64,000 nt of DNA, from NCBI GenBank assembly GCA_965247775.1, contig OZ252031.1, positions 1,922,001-1,986,000 on the forward strand, written 5' to 3'. Shown here one piece after another: positions 57,342-64,000 of this stretch. The position numbers and the translations under genes are program-made. Under the pieces are notes generated by a model. It made no database searches. It was not told the origin of the DNA and saw only the letters and a list, made by a program, of their open reading frames with translations. Position 1 is the stretch's first letter, and each line of letters starts with the position of its first letter. The DNA comes from G965247775 sp965247775 (GTDB lineage Bacteria; Chloroflexota; Dehalococcoidia; Bin125).

Positions 57342-57985
57342 TGCGTTTCAACTCCCCGCTGTTCGTAGGCTTCCGTCAGGCCGAGCAAGAGTTGGTCCTC
57401 CAGTACGGCCACCCGTTCCCAAACCCCTGCCGCCGCGTGCGCGGCCAGGCCGTGCCTGCGCCCGTAGTCGCGGACGGCCTCATCCATACCCCGGCGGAAG
57501 TAGGCGAAGGCGGAGACGGCGTCAGTCAGGCGCACGCCGGCGGCGCGCAGCACGGCCGCGTAGCGCCCGCCGAGGGCGGCGGCGGCGGCCTCGAGCGCGG
57601 CGCGGTCCGCGTCCGCGGCCAGGTCACGTTCCACGAGCTGGACGGTCTCCCGTCCCAGGCCGGCGAGGCGAGTGCGCAACTCCGGACTGAGGCGCCGCAG
57701 CCACCCCTGCTGATCATCCTCGCCGGCGCGCAAACGGGCGCGGATACGCTCCAGGGCCTCGTCGTCGAAGCCGGCGCTCTGGGAGAGGTCCCCGGCCGCA
57801 TCGATGATGCGACGCAGGTCGGCGGCGGCGAAGCGCCGGTGGCCGCCGGGGGTGCGGAAGGTCTGCACCAGCCCGGTGTCCGCCCAGCGGCGCAGCGTAG
57901 ACTCGTTCACACCGACCAAGCGGCTGGCCTCGCCGAGGCCGAGCCAGTCGCTGTCCTCACGTCGCTGCTGGTGGTCGGTCGCCAC
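57338..57985 (-). CDS. MerR-type HTH regulator heading the hem operon
   Basis: The 215-residue protein has an N-terminal winged helix (LGEASRLVGVNESTLRRWAD, TFRTPGGHRRF) typical of MerR/excisionase-type regulators. The C-terminal helical domain (about 85-210) contains FRRGMDEAVRDYG and VLEDQLLLGLTEAYEQ, similar to RsbR-N/globin-like sensor folds, not a B12-binding CarH domain. The GTG at 57985 has GAGGG upstream; a TTG at 58012 would lie inside the operator. As first gene of the operon it probably controls tetrapyrrole flux. The signal is unknown. Confidence 0.8.
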   Translation of the reverse strand: MATDHQQRREDSDWLGLGEASRLVGVNESTLRRWADTGLVQTFRTPGGHRRFAAADLRRIIDAAGDLSQSAGFDDEALERIRARLRAGEDDQQGWLRRLSPELRTRLAGLGRETVQLVERDLAADADRAALEAAAAALGGRYAAVLRAAGVRLTDAVSAFAYFRRGMDEAVRDYGRRHGLAAHAAAGVWERVAVLEDQLLLGLTEAYEQRGVETQ

Positions 57986-58007
57986 CGTGCCCTCGCTGAT
58001 CGGCCCG

Positions 58008-58051
58008 CCCAAACCTAGGCAAATCTACCCAAAGCTGGGTGAACGCGGCAA
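58008..58051 (-). promoter_or_regulatory. MerR-style promoter and operator of the hem operon
   Basis: On the minus strand -35 TTGCCG (58051-58046) and -10 TAGATT (58027-58022) are 18 bp apart. The spacer holds the dyad ACCCA-GCTT-TGGGT (58040-58027). A second half-matching 12-mer (plus strand CCCAAACCTAGG, 58008-58019) lies exactly 20 bp from CCCAAAGCTGGG (58028-58039). Dyads between widely spaced -35 and -10 boxes are the classic target of MerR proteins. Confidence 0.5.
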
Positions 58052-58157
58052 GTGTAGGTCCGCTCTTCTGCTACGGGCAATCAACCGAATGGCCGCGTCG
58101 CCAGATCTGGGCGACGTTTCGTCTACTCGTGGGGAAGGCGCTCAGGCGTCTTGTCCG

Positions 58158-58178
58158 GCGCTTGGGTCGTCCAAGCGC
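58158..58178 (-). terminator. Hairpin downstream of the rib operon
   Basis: GCGCTTGG at 58158-58165 and CCAAGCGC at 58171-58178 form a perfect 8-bp stem with a 5-base loop, about 85 bp beyond the ribH stop. No T-run follows on the minus strand, so termination is only possible, perhaps with Rho. Confidence 0.35.
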
Positions 58179-58262
58179 GACGGCGCCCAGGCCGAACGAT
58201 CAGGGCCCGCACGCCTTCGCCACGCCCCGTATCCGCTGCGTTGCGCGCGCTCCCTAAGCCCC

Positions 58263-58736
58263 TTAACGCCCGTCGCGGACCCGCGCCAGCACCTGCGCCA
58301 CCTCGATCGCGGCCTCCGCGGCGTCCTCCCCCTTATTGCCCGCGTCGCCGCCCGCCCGCGCGACGGCCAGCTCCAGCGTGGGCGTGGCCAGGACCTCGAA
58401 AATACAGGGCACACCCGTCTTCAGCGAAACGTCGCCGATGCCCCGCGCGGCCTGCTGCGCAACGAGTTCGTAGTGCTCGGTCTCGCCGCGGATAACGGCG
58501 CCCAGGCAGAGCACCGCATCGACGCGGCCCGACTCCGCCGCGGCCTGCGCGACGACGGGGATCTCGAAGGCGCCCGGCACCCGCCAGACCTCGATCCCCT
58601 CTTCGGCCACGCCGCGGGCCCGTAGCGTCGCCAGCGCCCCCTCCAGGAGCTTGTCGGTGATGAAGGCGTTGAAGCGCGCCACAACGATCGCGAAGCGCAG
58701 GCCCGACGCGTCCTCGCCCTCGCTCGGTGCGGCCAT
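58263..58736 (-). CDS. ribH: 6,7-dimethyl-8-ribityllumazine synthase
   Basis: The 157-residue protein shows VVARFNAFITDKLLEGAL, VPGAFEIPVVAQ, CLGAVIRGETEHYELV (with the catalytic His in GETEHYEL) and GDVSLKTGVPCIFEVLAT. The last 30 residues, AGNKGEDAAEAAIEVAQVLA, are the usual C-terminal helix. It joins the ribityl pyrimidine from RibD with DHBP from RibBA to give lumazine for RibE. The ATG at 58736 begins four bases after the ribBA stop; upstream in-frame residues are just the tail of the other frame. Confidence 0.95.
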   Translation of the reverse strand: MAAPSEGEDASGLRFAIVVARFNAFITDKLLEGALATLRARGVAEEGIEVWRVPGAFEIPVVAQAAAESGRVDAVLCLGAVIRGETEHYELVAQQAARGIGDVSLKTGVPCIFEVLATPTLELAVARAGGDAGNKGEDAAEAAIEVAQVLARVRDGR

Positions 58737-58740
58737 GGCC

Positions 58741-60129
58741 TCAGGCGTTCTTGGCGCGGGCGCCCGCACGACGCTTGCGCTTGGCTGCGGGGCGGGACTT
58801 CTTCCGGCCATCGCTGGCCACGGCATCGTGCGAGGCCGCATCTTCCAGCAGATGCCCCATCTTCTCTCGCTTGGTGGCGAGGTAGCGCACATTGTGTGGG
58901 TTGGGCTCCGCGATCACCGGTACCCGCTCCACGACCTCCAGCCCGTAGGCGGAGAGTCCATGGCGCTTGGTGGGGTTGTTGGTCAGCAGGCGAATCTTGC
59001 TGATGCCGAGATCCCGCAGCATCTGCATGCCCACACCGTAGTCGCGCCGATCGGCGGCGAAGCCCAGAGCCAGGTTGGCCTCCACGGTGTCCAGCCCCTT
59101 GTCCTGCAAGGCATAGGCGCGCAGCTTGTTGTGCAGGCCGATCCCGCGCCCTTCCTGCTGCATGTAGAGCAACGCCCCGCGCCCTTCCTCCCCGATCATC
59201 CGCAGTGCGATCTCCATCTGCTCCCCACAGTCGCAACGCATGGACGAGAAGACGTCGCCGGTGACGCACTGCGAGTGCACGCGTACCAGCACCGGCTCCG
59301 CGGTCGTGACGTCACCCATGACCAGCGCCACGTTCTCTTCTTCCTGCCCCGGCGCCCGGTAGCCGACCACCCGGAAGGTGCCGTGGCGGGTGGGGAGGTT
59401 GGCCTCCGTGATCCGCTCGACGAAGTCCTCGCTGCGCAGGCGGTAGCGGATGATCTGCTCCACGCTGATCATCTTGATCTGCTGGCGCTTGGCGAAGCGG
59501 GTCAGGTCCGGCAGCCGGGCCATGGTGCCGTCGGCCTTCATCACCTCACAGATGACGGCGCCGGGCAGCAAGCCCGCGAGTTTGCAGAGGTCCACGCTGG
59601 CCTCGGTCTGGCCTGCCCGCACCAGCACACCGCCCTCCCGGGCGCGCAGGGGGAACATGTGCCCCGGCGAAACGAGGTCCGCGGCCGTGCTCTCCGGGTC
59701 GATGAGGACGTGCACCGTGCGCGCGCGGTCGCCCGCGGAGATGCCCGTGCTGACGCCGGCGCGCGCCTCCACGGAGACCGTGAAGGCCGTCCCCAGCGGG
59801 GCCGTGTTGCTGGACTGGTCCACCATCAAGGGCAGGCCCAGCCGGTCCAGCCGGTCCCCCGTCAGGGCCGTGCAGATCAGCCCCCGCCCGTGCCTGGCCA
59901 TGAAGTTGATCGCCTCGGGCGTGGTGAACTGCGCTGGCAGGCAGAGGTCGCCTTCGTTCTCGCGATCCTCGTCATCGGTGATGATCACGAAGCGGCCCGC
60001 CTGGAACTCGGCGAGCGCCTCCTCAACTGTGGTGAAGGGGCTGGCGGCCCGTGCGGCGGCCGCTTTGCGAGCGCCCGCAGCGGGGCGTTTGGACCTGCGG
60101 GCGGGGGCCTTCTTCTTCGTCGCGGGCAT
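58741..60129 (-). CDS. ribBA: Bifunctional DHBP synthase/GTP cyclohydrolase II
   Basis: A 462-residue fusion. DHBP synthase (about 35-230) has ITDDEDRENEGDLCLPAQ and ARHGRGLICTAL. GTP cyclohydrolase II (about 240-430) has VRVHSQCVTGDVFSSMRCDC (zinc cysteines) and MQQEGRGIGLHNKLRAYALQ. The ends are unusual: the first 30 residues are nearly all Lys, Arg, Ala and Pro, as is the last stretch (RKKSRPAAKRKRRAGARAK). These histone-like tails are not part of either catalytic domain. The gene supplies both branch precursors of riboflavin. Confidence 0.95.
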   Translation of the reverse strand: MPATKKKAPARRSKRPAAGARKAAAARAASPFTTVEEALAEFQAGRFVIITDDEDRENEGDLCLPAQFTTPEAINFMARHGRGLICTALTGDRLDRLGLPLMVDQSSNTAPLGTAFTVSVEARAGVSTGISAGDRARTVHVLIDPESTAADLVSPGHMFPLRAREGGVLVRAGQTEASVDLCKLAGLLPGAVICEVMKADGTMARLPDLTRFAKRQQIKMISVEQIIRYRLRSEDFVERITEANLPTRHGTFRVVGYRAPGQEEENVALVMGDVTTAEPVLVRVHSQCVTGDVFSSMRCDCGEQMEIALRMIGEEGRGALLYMQQEGRGIGLHNKLRAYALQDKGLDTVEANLALGFAADRRDYGVGMQMLRDLGISKIRLLTNNPTKRHGLSAYGLEVVERVPVIAEPNPHNVRYLATKREKMGHLLEDAASHDAVASDGRKKSRPAAKRKRRAGARAKNA

Positions 60130-60150
60130 GCCGTCGCCTTCCCTGGACTT

Positions 60151-60747
60151 TCAGGATGCCGGGGCGCCGGCGCGGGCGGCAAGTAACTCCCCCACGTAGC
60201 GCGCCAGGATGTCGGTCTCGAGGTTGATTTCCTGGCCGGGGCGGCGGTCGAGAAGGTTCGTGTGTTCCTGGGTGTACTGCACGAGCGAGACCCCGAAGGT
60301 GCCCGCCTCCTTGGCGATGATGGTCAGGCTCACACCGTCGATCGCGACAGGCCCCTTCACGACCATGTAGCGGAGCAGGTCCGGCGGCGCCTCATAGGTC
60401 GCGATGATGGCGTCCACTTCGGGCGTGAGCGCGGCCAGCCGGCCCGTCCCTTCCACCACCCCGCGCACGATGTGGCCGCTCAGGCGATCGGTGGCGCGCA
60501 GTGAGCGCTCCAGGTTGACGCGGTCGCCGGCCATGAGATTGCGCAGGTTGGAGCGGCGGTAGGTCTCCGGCATCACGTTGGCGAAAAAGGACTCCCCGTC
60601 CATCTCCGCCACGGTCAGGTCCACGCCATTAATGGCGATGCTGTCCCCCAGCCGAGCGTCCTCCAGCACGGTCGTCGCCGCGATACGCAACATGCCCCTG
60701 CCGGCCTCCCGCACGACTCCAACCTCTTCGATGATGCCGGTGAACAC
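60151..60747 (-). CDS. ribE: Riboflavin synthase alpha chain
   Basis: The 198-residue protein has the two lumazine-binding repeats: MFTGIIEEVGVVREAG... and, from about residue 98, GHIVRGVVEGTGRLAALTPE, with KGPVAIDGVSLTI. The NAMFTGIIE-type start and the paired repeats are diagnostic. It dismutates two lumazines to riboflavin plus the pyrimidine. It lies 22 bp after the ribD-fusion gene and 21 bp before ribBA. The length is a little short of typical 210-220 residues but both barrels are complete. Confidence 0.94.
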   Translation of the reverse strand: MFTGIIEEVGVVREAGRGMLRIAATTVLEDARLGDSIAINGVDLTVAEMDGESFFANVMPETYRRSNLRNLMAGDRVNLERSLRATDRLSGHIVRGVVEGTGRLAALTPEVDAIIATYEAPPDLLRYMVVKGPVAIDGVSLTIIAKEAGTFGVSLVQYTQEHTNLLDRRPGQEINLETDILARYVGELLAARAGAPAS

Positions 60748-60769
60748 GGGCTCTTCTCCGCTCGGGCTC

Positions 60770-62371
60770 TCAGTCCCGCCGCTCGATCCGATCGCGCGAC
60801 GCGATCTCCCGGATCAGCTGCAGGGCGCCGTCCGCTCCAAGCCGATAGTAGCGATAGCCGCGCGCTGCCCAGTCGGCGCGCGTCCAATCGCCGGGACTTG
60901 CGTCCGCCCGCACGGTGGCCACCGCCCAGCGGCAGCCCCGCCCGGCCGCCGAGGCCTCGGCGGCCTCCAGCAGACGCTCCGCCAGACCGTGGTTGCGCCA
61001 GGCGTCGGCGACCAGCAGCGGCCCCCAGTGGGCGCTGGCGCCGGACTGCCCACCGCCGCCGCGCAGCGTGAGCCCGCCGACCACCTCGCCCGCCGCCACG
61101 GCGACCCAGGCCGCGCCGGTCCCCTCGGCCACGGCCGCGAGGTCGGCGGCGAGCCCGGGAGCGAGGGCCGCACGGCGGGTGGCGTCGCCGGCCAGGGCGA
61201 TCAGGGCCTTGGCGTCGATGGGGGCGCCCGGGCGGACGCTGACGGACTGCGGCGGCGGGGGCGGGACCGGACTGCCCGTGACCAGCAGATCACGGCCCAA
61301 CTCGCGCACGGAGACATCGCACAGTTGCACGGCGTCGCAGAGGCGATCGGCGCCTGTGCCGGCGACGGCGGGCGCGGCGGCACCGCCGATCACGATGGGC
61401 GCAATCACGGCATGGACGCGTTGCACCAGGCGGGCATCGAAGAAGGCGCCGTGGACCCGCCCGCCCCCTTCGACGATCAGCGACACGATCCCTTCCGCTC
61501 CCAGCCAGTCCAGCAACGGGGCCAGCGCCACACGCCCGTCCTGCTGCGGGAACTCCACCACGCGCGCGCCCGTCGCCTCGATGGCGGCGCGCCAGGCCGC
61601 CGGGGCCCGCGAAGTGCAGGCGATCACCGTGGGTGCGACCTCCTGATCGCCGAGCAGACGTGCGCGCGCCGGCAGCCGGCCGCCGCTGTCCAGCACCAGC
61701 CGCAGTGGCTGGCGCGCGCCCACCGCCGCGTCGCCGCGGGCGGTCAACTGGGGGTCGTCCTGCAACGCCGTCGCCACGCCGACGAGGATCGCGTCGTGGC
61801 GGAGCCGCAGCGTGTGTGACCAGGCGCGCGCCTCGGGGCCGCTGATCCAGTGCGCGTCGCCGCTGTTGGTGGCGATGCGGCCGTCCAAGCTCGCGGCATA
61901 CTTGGCGATGACGTAGGGACGGCCGCTGCGCCGGTGATGGGTGTAGGCGGCGTAGTGCCGGGCGGCCTGCCGGACACCGTCGCCGCCGCGCACGGCCACG
62001 CCGGCCTGCTGTAAGGCTTGCAGGCCGCGCCCGTCGACACGGGGGTCGGCGTCGCCGGCGGCCACGACGACCTCCGCGATCCCGGCAGCGCGAATGGCGT
62101 CGGTGCAGGGCGGCGTCCGGCCCTGGAGCGGGCAGGGTTCCAGAGTGACGTAGAGCGTCGCGCCACGAGCGTCCGCGCCGGCGGCGCGGATCGCGGCGGC
62201 TTCGGCGTGGGCGCCCCCAGGGGGCGCGGTCGCGCCCTCGCCCACAACGCGGCCGTCCCTCACGAGCACCGCCCCCACGGCCGGGTTGGGGCTCGTCTGG
62301 CCCAGGACGCCGTCCGCGAGTGCCAGCGCGCGCCGCATGGGGTCGGAGAGAGCGTCACGGGCGCCTACCAC
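60770..62371 (-). CDS. ribD: RibD deaminase/reductase fused to a GNAT-like acetyltransferase domain
   Basis: Residues 1-150 are the zinc deaminase: HAEAAAIRAAG and PCPLQGRTPPC hold the zinc ligands. Residues about 150-360 are the NADPH-dependent reductase (KYAASLDGRIATNSGDAHWI, GVATALQDDPQLTAR, EGGGRVHGAFFD). A Pro-rich linker near 365-373 is followed by 158 extra residues with GNAT features: VSVRPGAPIDAKALIALAG, WVAVAAGEVVGGLTL, and the acetyl-CoA loop LLVADAWRNHGLAERLLEAA. Normal RibD is about 360-380 residues long. The fusion has no known role in riboflavin synthesis. The ATG overlaps the dcd stop by seven bases. Confidence 0.93.
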   Translation of the reverse strand: MVGARDALSDPMRRALALADGVLGQTSPNPAVGAVLVRDGRVVGEGATAPPGGAHAEAAAIRAAGADARGATLYVTLEPCPLQGRTPPCTDAIRAAGIAEVVVAAGDADPRVDGRGLQALQQAGVAVRGGDGVRQAARHYAAYTHHRRSGRPYVIAKYAASLDGRIATNSGDAHWISGPEARAWSHTLRLRHDAILVGVATALQDDPQLTARGDAAVGARQPLRLVLDSGGRLPARARLLGDQEVAPTVIACTSRAPAAWRAAIEATGARVVEFPQQDGRVALAPLLDWLGAEGIVSLIVEGGGRVHGAFFDARLVQRVHAVIAPIVIGGAAAPAVAGTGADRLCDAVQLCDVSVRELGRDLLVTGSPVPPPPPQSVSVRPGAPIDAKALIALAGDATRRAALAPGLAADLAAVAEGTGAAWVAVAAGEVVGGLTLRGGGGQSGASAHWGPLLVADAWRNHGLAERLLEAAEASAAGRGCRWAVATVRADASPGDWTRADWAARGYRYYRLGADGALQLIREIASRDRIERRD

Positions 62372-62943
62372 TCGTCCGCCTCTTCCCAGATGCGGCTGGT
62401 CAGCACGGCGTCGTCGCCGCCGTACTTGTCGTGCGCGCCGCTGCCGTAGGGGCGCTCGACGGGCGAGGTCATGGGCTGGAAGGTAAAGGCGCAGATGCGC
62501 ATGCCCGGATAGAGCGCCACGGGCATCAGGCCGAGGTTGCCCAGCTCCATCGTCGCGGGGCCGTCCCAGCCGGGGTGAAAGAGACTGGCGGTGCTGTGCA
62601 CGATCAGCCCCAGGCGGCCCAGGCTGCTGCGCCCCTCCAGCCGGCCCACCAGGTCTGAGGCCAGGGCCAGGCGCTCCAGGGTGGTGGCCAGGACCAATTC
62701 CTGCGGATGCACGATGAAGCGCTCGCCGGGTTCCAGCTCCAGGCGCCGGGTCGCGCCCTGCGCCGTGGCCGGATCGCGCGGGTCGATGTAAGGCTGCTTG
62801 CTGCGCTCGAAAACGATGAAGGCGCGGCCCAGCCGCAGGTCGATGGAGTCCGGTCCGATCCGCGCCTCCACCCCCTCGTCCGGATCAAGGCGGATGCGGC
62901 CCGCGCGCAGGGCGGCGCGGATATCCCGGTCAGAGAGCAACAC
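62365..62943 (-). CDS. dcd: dCTP deaminase
   Basis: The 192-residue trimeric nuclease-like deaminase begins VLLSDRDIRAALRAGRIRLD. It contains FIVHPQELVLATTLERLALA, the substrate loop LEGRSSLGRLGLIVHSTASL (catalytic Glu nearby) and HPGWDGPATMELGN. It turns dCTP into dUTP for thymidylate synthesis. GTG 62943 is the start, just after a G-rich ribosome site; the frame upstream lacks homology. As first gene of the rib operon it ties pyrimidine and flavin supply together. The longer C-terminus with YGSGAHDKYGG is typical. Confidence 0.93.
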   Translation of the reverse strand: MLLSDRDIRAALRAGRIRLDPDEGVEARIGPDSIDLRLGRAFIVFERSKQPYIDPRDPATAQGATRRLELEPGERFIVHPQELVLATTLERLALASDLVGRLEGRSSLGRLGLIVHSTASLFHPGWDGPATMELGNLGLMPVALYPGMRICAFTFQPMTSPVERPYGSGAHDKYGGDDAVLTSRIWEEADEW

Positions 62944-63060
62944 GCCCGTGTCCCCCGTCGACGTCGTGGCCGGGCACCCCCGCGCCCGTGTCGTTACGTC
63001 ACTATTCTCGCACGAGGCGGGAGAGCCTGTCGCCAAGCGGAGGGCGAGCGGGGCCCGAGA

Positions 63061-64000
63061 TCAGGCGGCGCGACGGCGCAGCCAGAGGGTCAGCGCGAGG
63101 CCGAACAGAGCCGCGATCCCCAGCCCGATCTCCAGCGGCAGCACGACCCCCGAGCCGGAATCCCGCGCCACGGCCAGCGCCGCCTCCGAGGTCCCGTCCG
63201 GGGGCGCGGGCGTGGCGGCGAGACCGGCCTGGCTGCCGCTCTGCACCGGCTCGCTGCGACTACCGGCGCGTTCGGCCGGCTCGTCGCGATCGGCCGCAGC
63301 GGCGGCTGCGACGTCGCTCCCGGGCGCCGTCAACGGTGCCCCTGCGGTCTCGGCACTCTGCTCGGCGGGCTGGGCCTGCTCCGCGGCCTGGGCCTGTTCC
63401 AGGGCCTGGGCCTCTGGCGCGGCCGGCGGCTCCGCGGCCTGGGCGCTGCGCGCAGCCTCGGCGGCGTCCCCAGGGGCGGCGTTGCTCTCCGGCGTGGCAG
63501 AGGCGGACGCCTCTTCGGCCGCGGCGTCGGTGGCGGCATTGCTGGTAGCGTCGCCATTGCCCGCGGCTTCGGCGACTGGGGCTTCCGGCGCGGGCTCCGG
63601 CTCCGCCGCGATCGCGTCTTGGGCGGGCTCATCGACAGGCGCGGCATCGTCTGCGACTGCCTCAGGGGCCGCGCTCTCGTCGGCAGCATCGGTCGCGCTC
63701 TGCGCTGCGGCCGCCTTGGGCTCGGCGTCCGCGGGCGCTGCTGCGTCCGCAGGCGGCTCCTCGGCGGCGGCCTCGTCCGCGGCCGTCTCCCCGCCCGAGG
63801 CCTCATCGTCGGCCGGGGTGAATTCGCCCGCGAGACCGCCCTGCGTCCCCTCGAAGCTCGGGATCGCGGGCGTATCGGCGGCGGCCACCGCGACCGACTG
63901 CGGCTCGGGCGCTTCGACCGCGGCCTGATCGGCGGCGACGGCTTGGGCCTGCGCCGGCTCGGGCGCGCTCTGTGCTGGCGCTTGGGCGGCGGGGGCAGGG
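63061..64000 (-). CDS. C-terminal part of an Ala/Pro/Glu-rich membrane-anchored protein (runs off window)
   Basis: The frame stays open to the window edge, so at least 313 codons are visible and the start is outside. Nearly all residues before the last 30 are Ala, Glu, Asp, Pro, Gln and Thr, without hydrophobic core segments, as in extended cell-wall or periplasm-spanning linkers. The end is a single membrane helix (LEIGLGIAALFGLALTLWL) followed by RRRAA, a stop-transfer anchor of surface proteins. No LPxTG sortase motif is present. A catalytic or adhesive domain presumably lies upstream. It reads toward dcd, 117 bp away. Confidence 0.7.
   Translation of the reverse strand, partial: PAPAAQAPAQSAPEPAQAQAVAADQAAVEAPEPQSVAVAAADTPAIPSFEGTQGGLAGEFTPADDEASGGETAADEAAAEEPPADAAAPADAEPKAAAAQSATDAADESAAPEAVADDAAPVDEPAQDAIAAEPEPAPEAPVAEAAGNGDATSNAATDAAAEEASASATPESNAAPGDAAEAARSAQAAEPPAAPEAQALEQAQAAEQAQPAEQSAETAGAPLTAPGSDVAAAAAADRDEPAERAGSRSEPVQSGSQAGLAATPAPPDGTSEAALAVARDSGSGVVLPLEIGLGIAALFGLALTLWLRRRAA

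Noticed and set aside
62798..63928. Long plus-strand Ser/Ala-rich frame opposite dcd and the surface protein
   Set aside because: Produced by low-complexity GC-rich coding on the minus strand; no ribosome site.

Overview
The window is high-GC bacterial DNA. The gene content fits a member of the Chloroflexota or a similar high-GC lineage: two luciferase-like flavin oxidoreductases, overlapping hem and rib operons, remnants of Res/Mod restriction genes, and many lipoprotein-type ABC binding proteins. No rRNA or other phylogenetic marker is present, so this placement is an inference. By eye the first 15.6 kb is clearly less GC-rich than the right-hand 16 kb.

Layout. (1) 1-15.65 kb is a compact, mostly intact catabolic and transport block. 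It holds LivG and LivF ATPases of a branched-chain amino-acid-type ABC importer, a NicX-like iron ring-cleavage dioxygenase, a CocE-type acyl hydrolase, two LLM flavin monooxygenase-like proteins, a PPOX flavoprotein, RidA, a SnoaL-like protein, two SDRs, a beta-lactamase-fold esterase and an HSL-type esterase. Two transposase remnants interrupt it. (2) 15.7-24.0 kb is a graveyard. It contains an eroded IS3, a 3' tRNA-Gly fragment, a broken Res/Mod restriction-modification locus in two partial copies, a broken MNT antitoxin and an intact molybdopterin oxidoreductase. (3) 24.2-38.1 kb holds a His-rich metal-binding peptide, a broken CDF metal exporter, an orphan LivK-type binding protein, an opuA glycine betaine operon with a frameshifted permease, amtB, a broken formate/nitrite channel, a membrane protein, a PPOX flavoprotein and a low-complexity Ala/Gly protein. 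Two copies of a ~475-bp repeat lie here. (4) 38.3-47.3 kb holds a large oligopeptide-type binding lipoprotein, a broken tyrosine integrase, a truncated nucleoside deoxyribosyltransferase, a membrane protein, a truncated ThiF-like gene cut by a third repeat copy, an intact IS5-family element and an intact HEPN/MNT pair. (5) 47.5-64 kb is well-preserved core chromosome: a tandem-GNAT protein, dnaN, an eight-gene tetrapyrrole operon, a dcd-ribD-ribE-ribBA-ribH operon, and the end of an Ala/Pro/Glu-rich membrane-anchored protein.

How the parts work together. The hem operon runs from its own regulator through siroheme and protoporphyrin precursors (Met8-type oxidase, HemA, HemC, CobA-HemD fusion, HemB, HAD, HemL). 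Its genes overlap or nearly touch, so translational coupling is likely. The rib operon carries every riboflavin step plus dCTP deaminase, with RibD fused to an acetyltransferase-like domain. Flavin supply fits the many flavoproteins in the window. The left block looks like uptake plus hydrolysis, oxidation and enamine clean-up of a nitrogen-containing organic substrate. The middle third shows repeated insertion, duplication and decay between two healthy flanks.

Most noteworthy are the His-rich duplicated peptide, the RibD-acetyltransferase fusion, a MerR-style promoter in front of the hem operon, the three-copy repeat, and the duplicated Res fragments that have both lost the expected catalytic glutamate.
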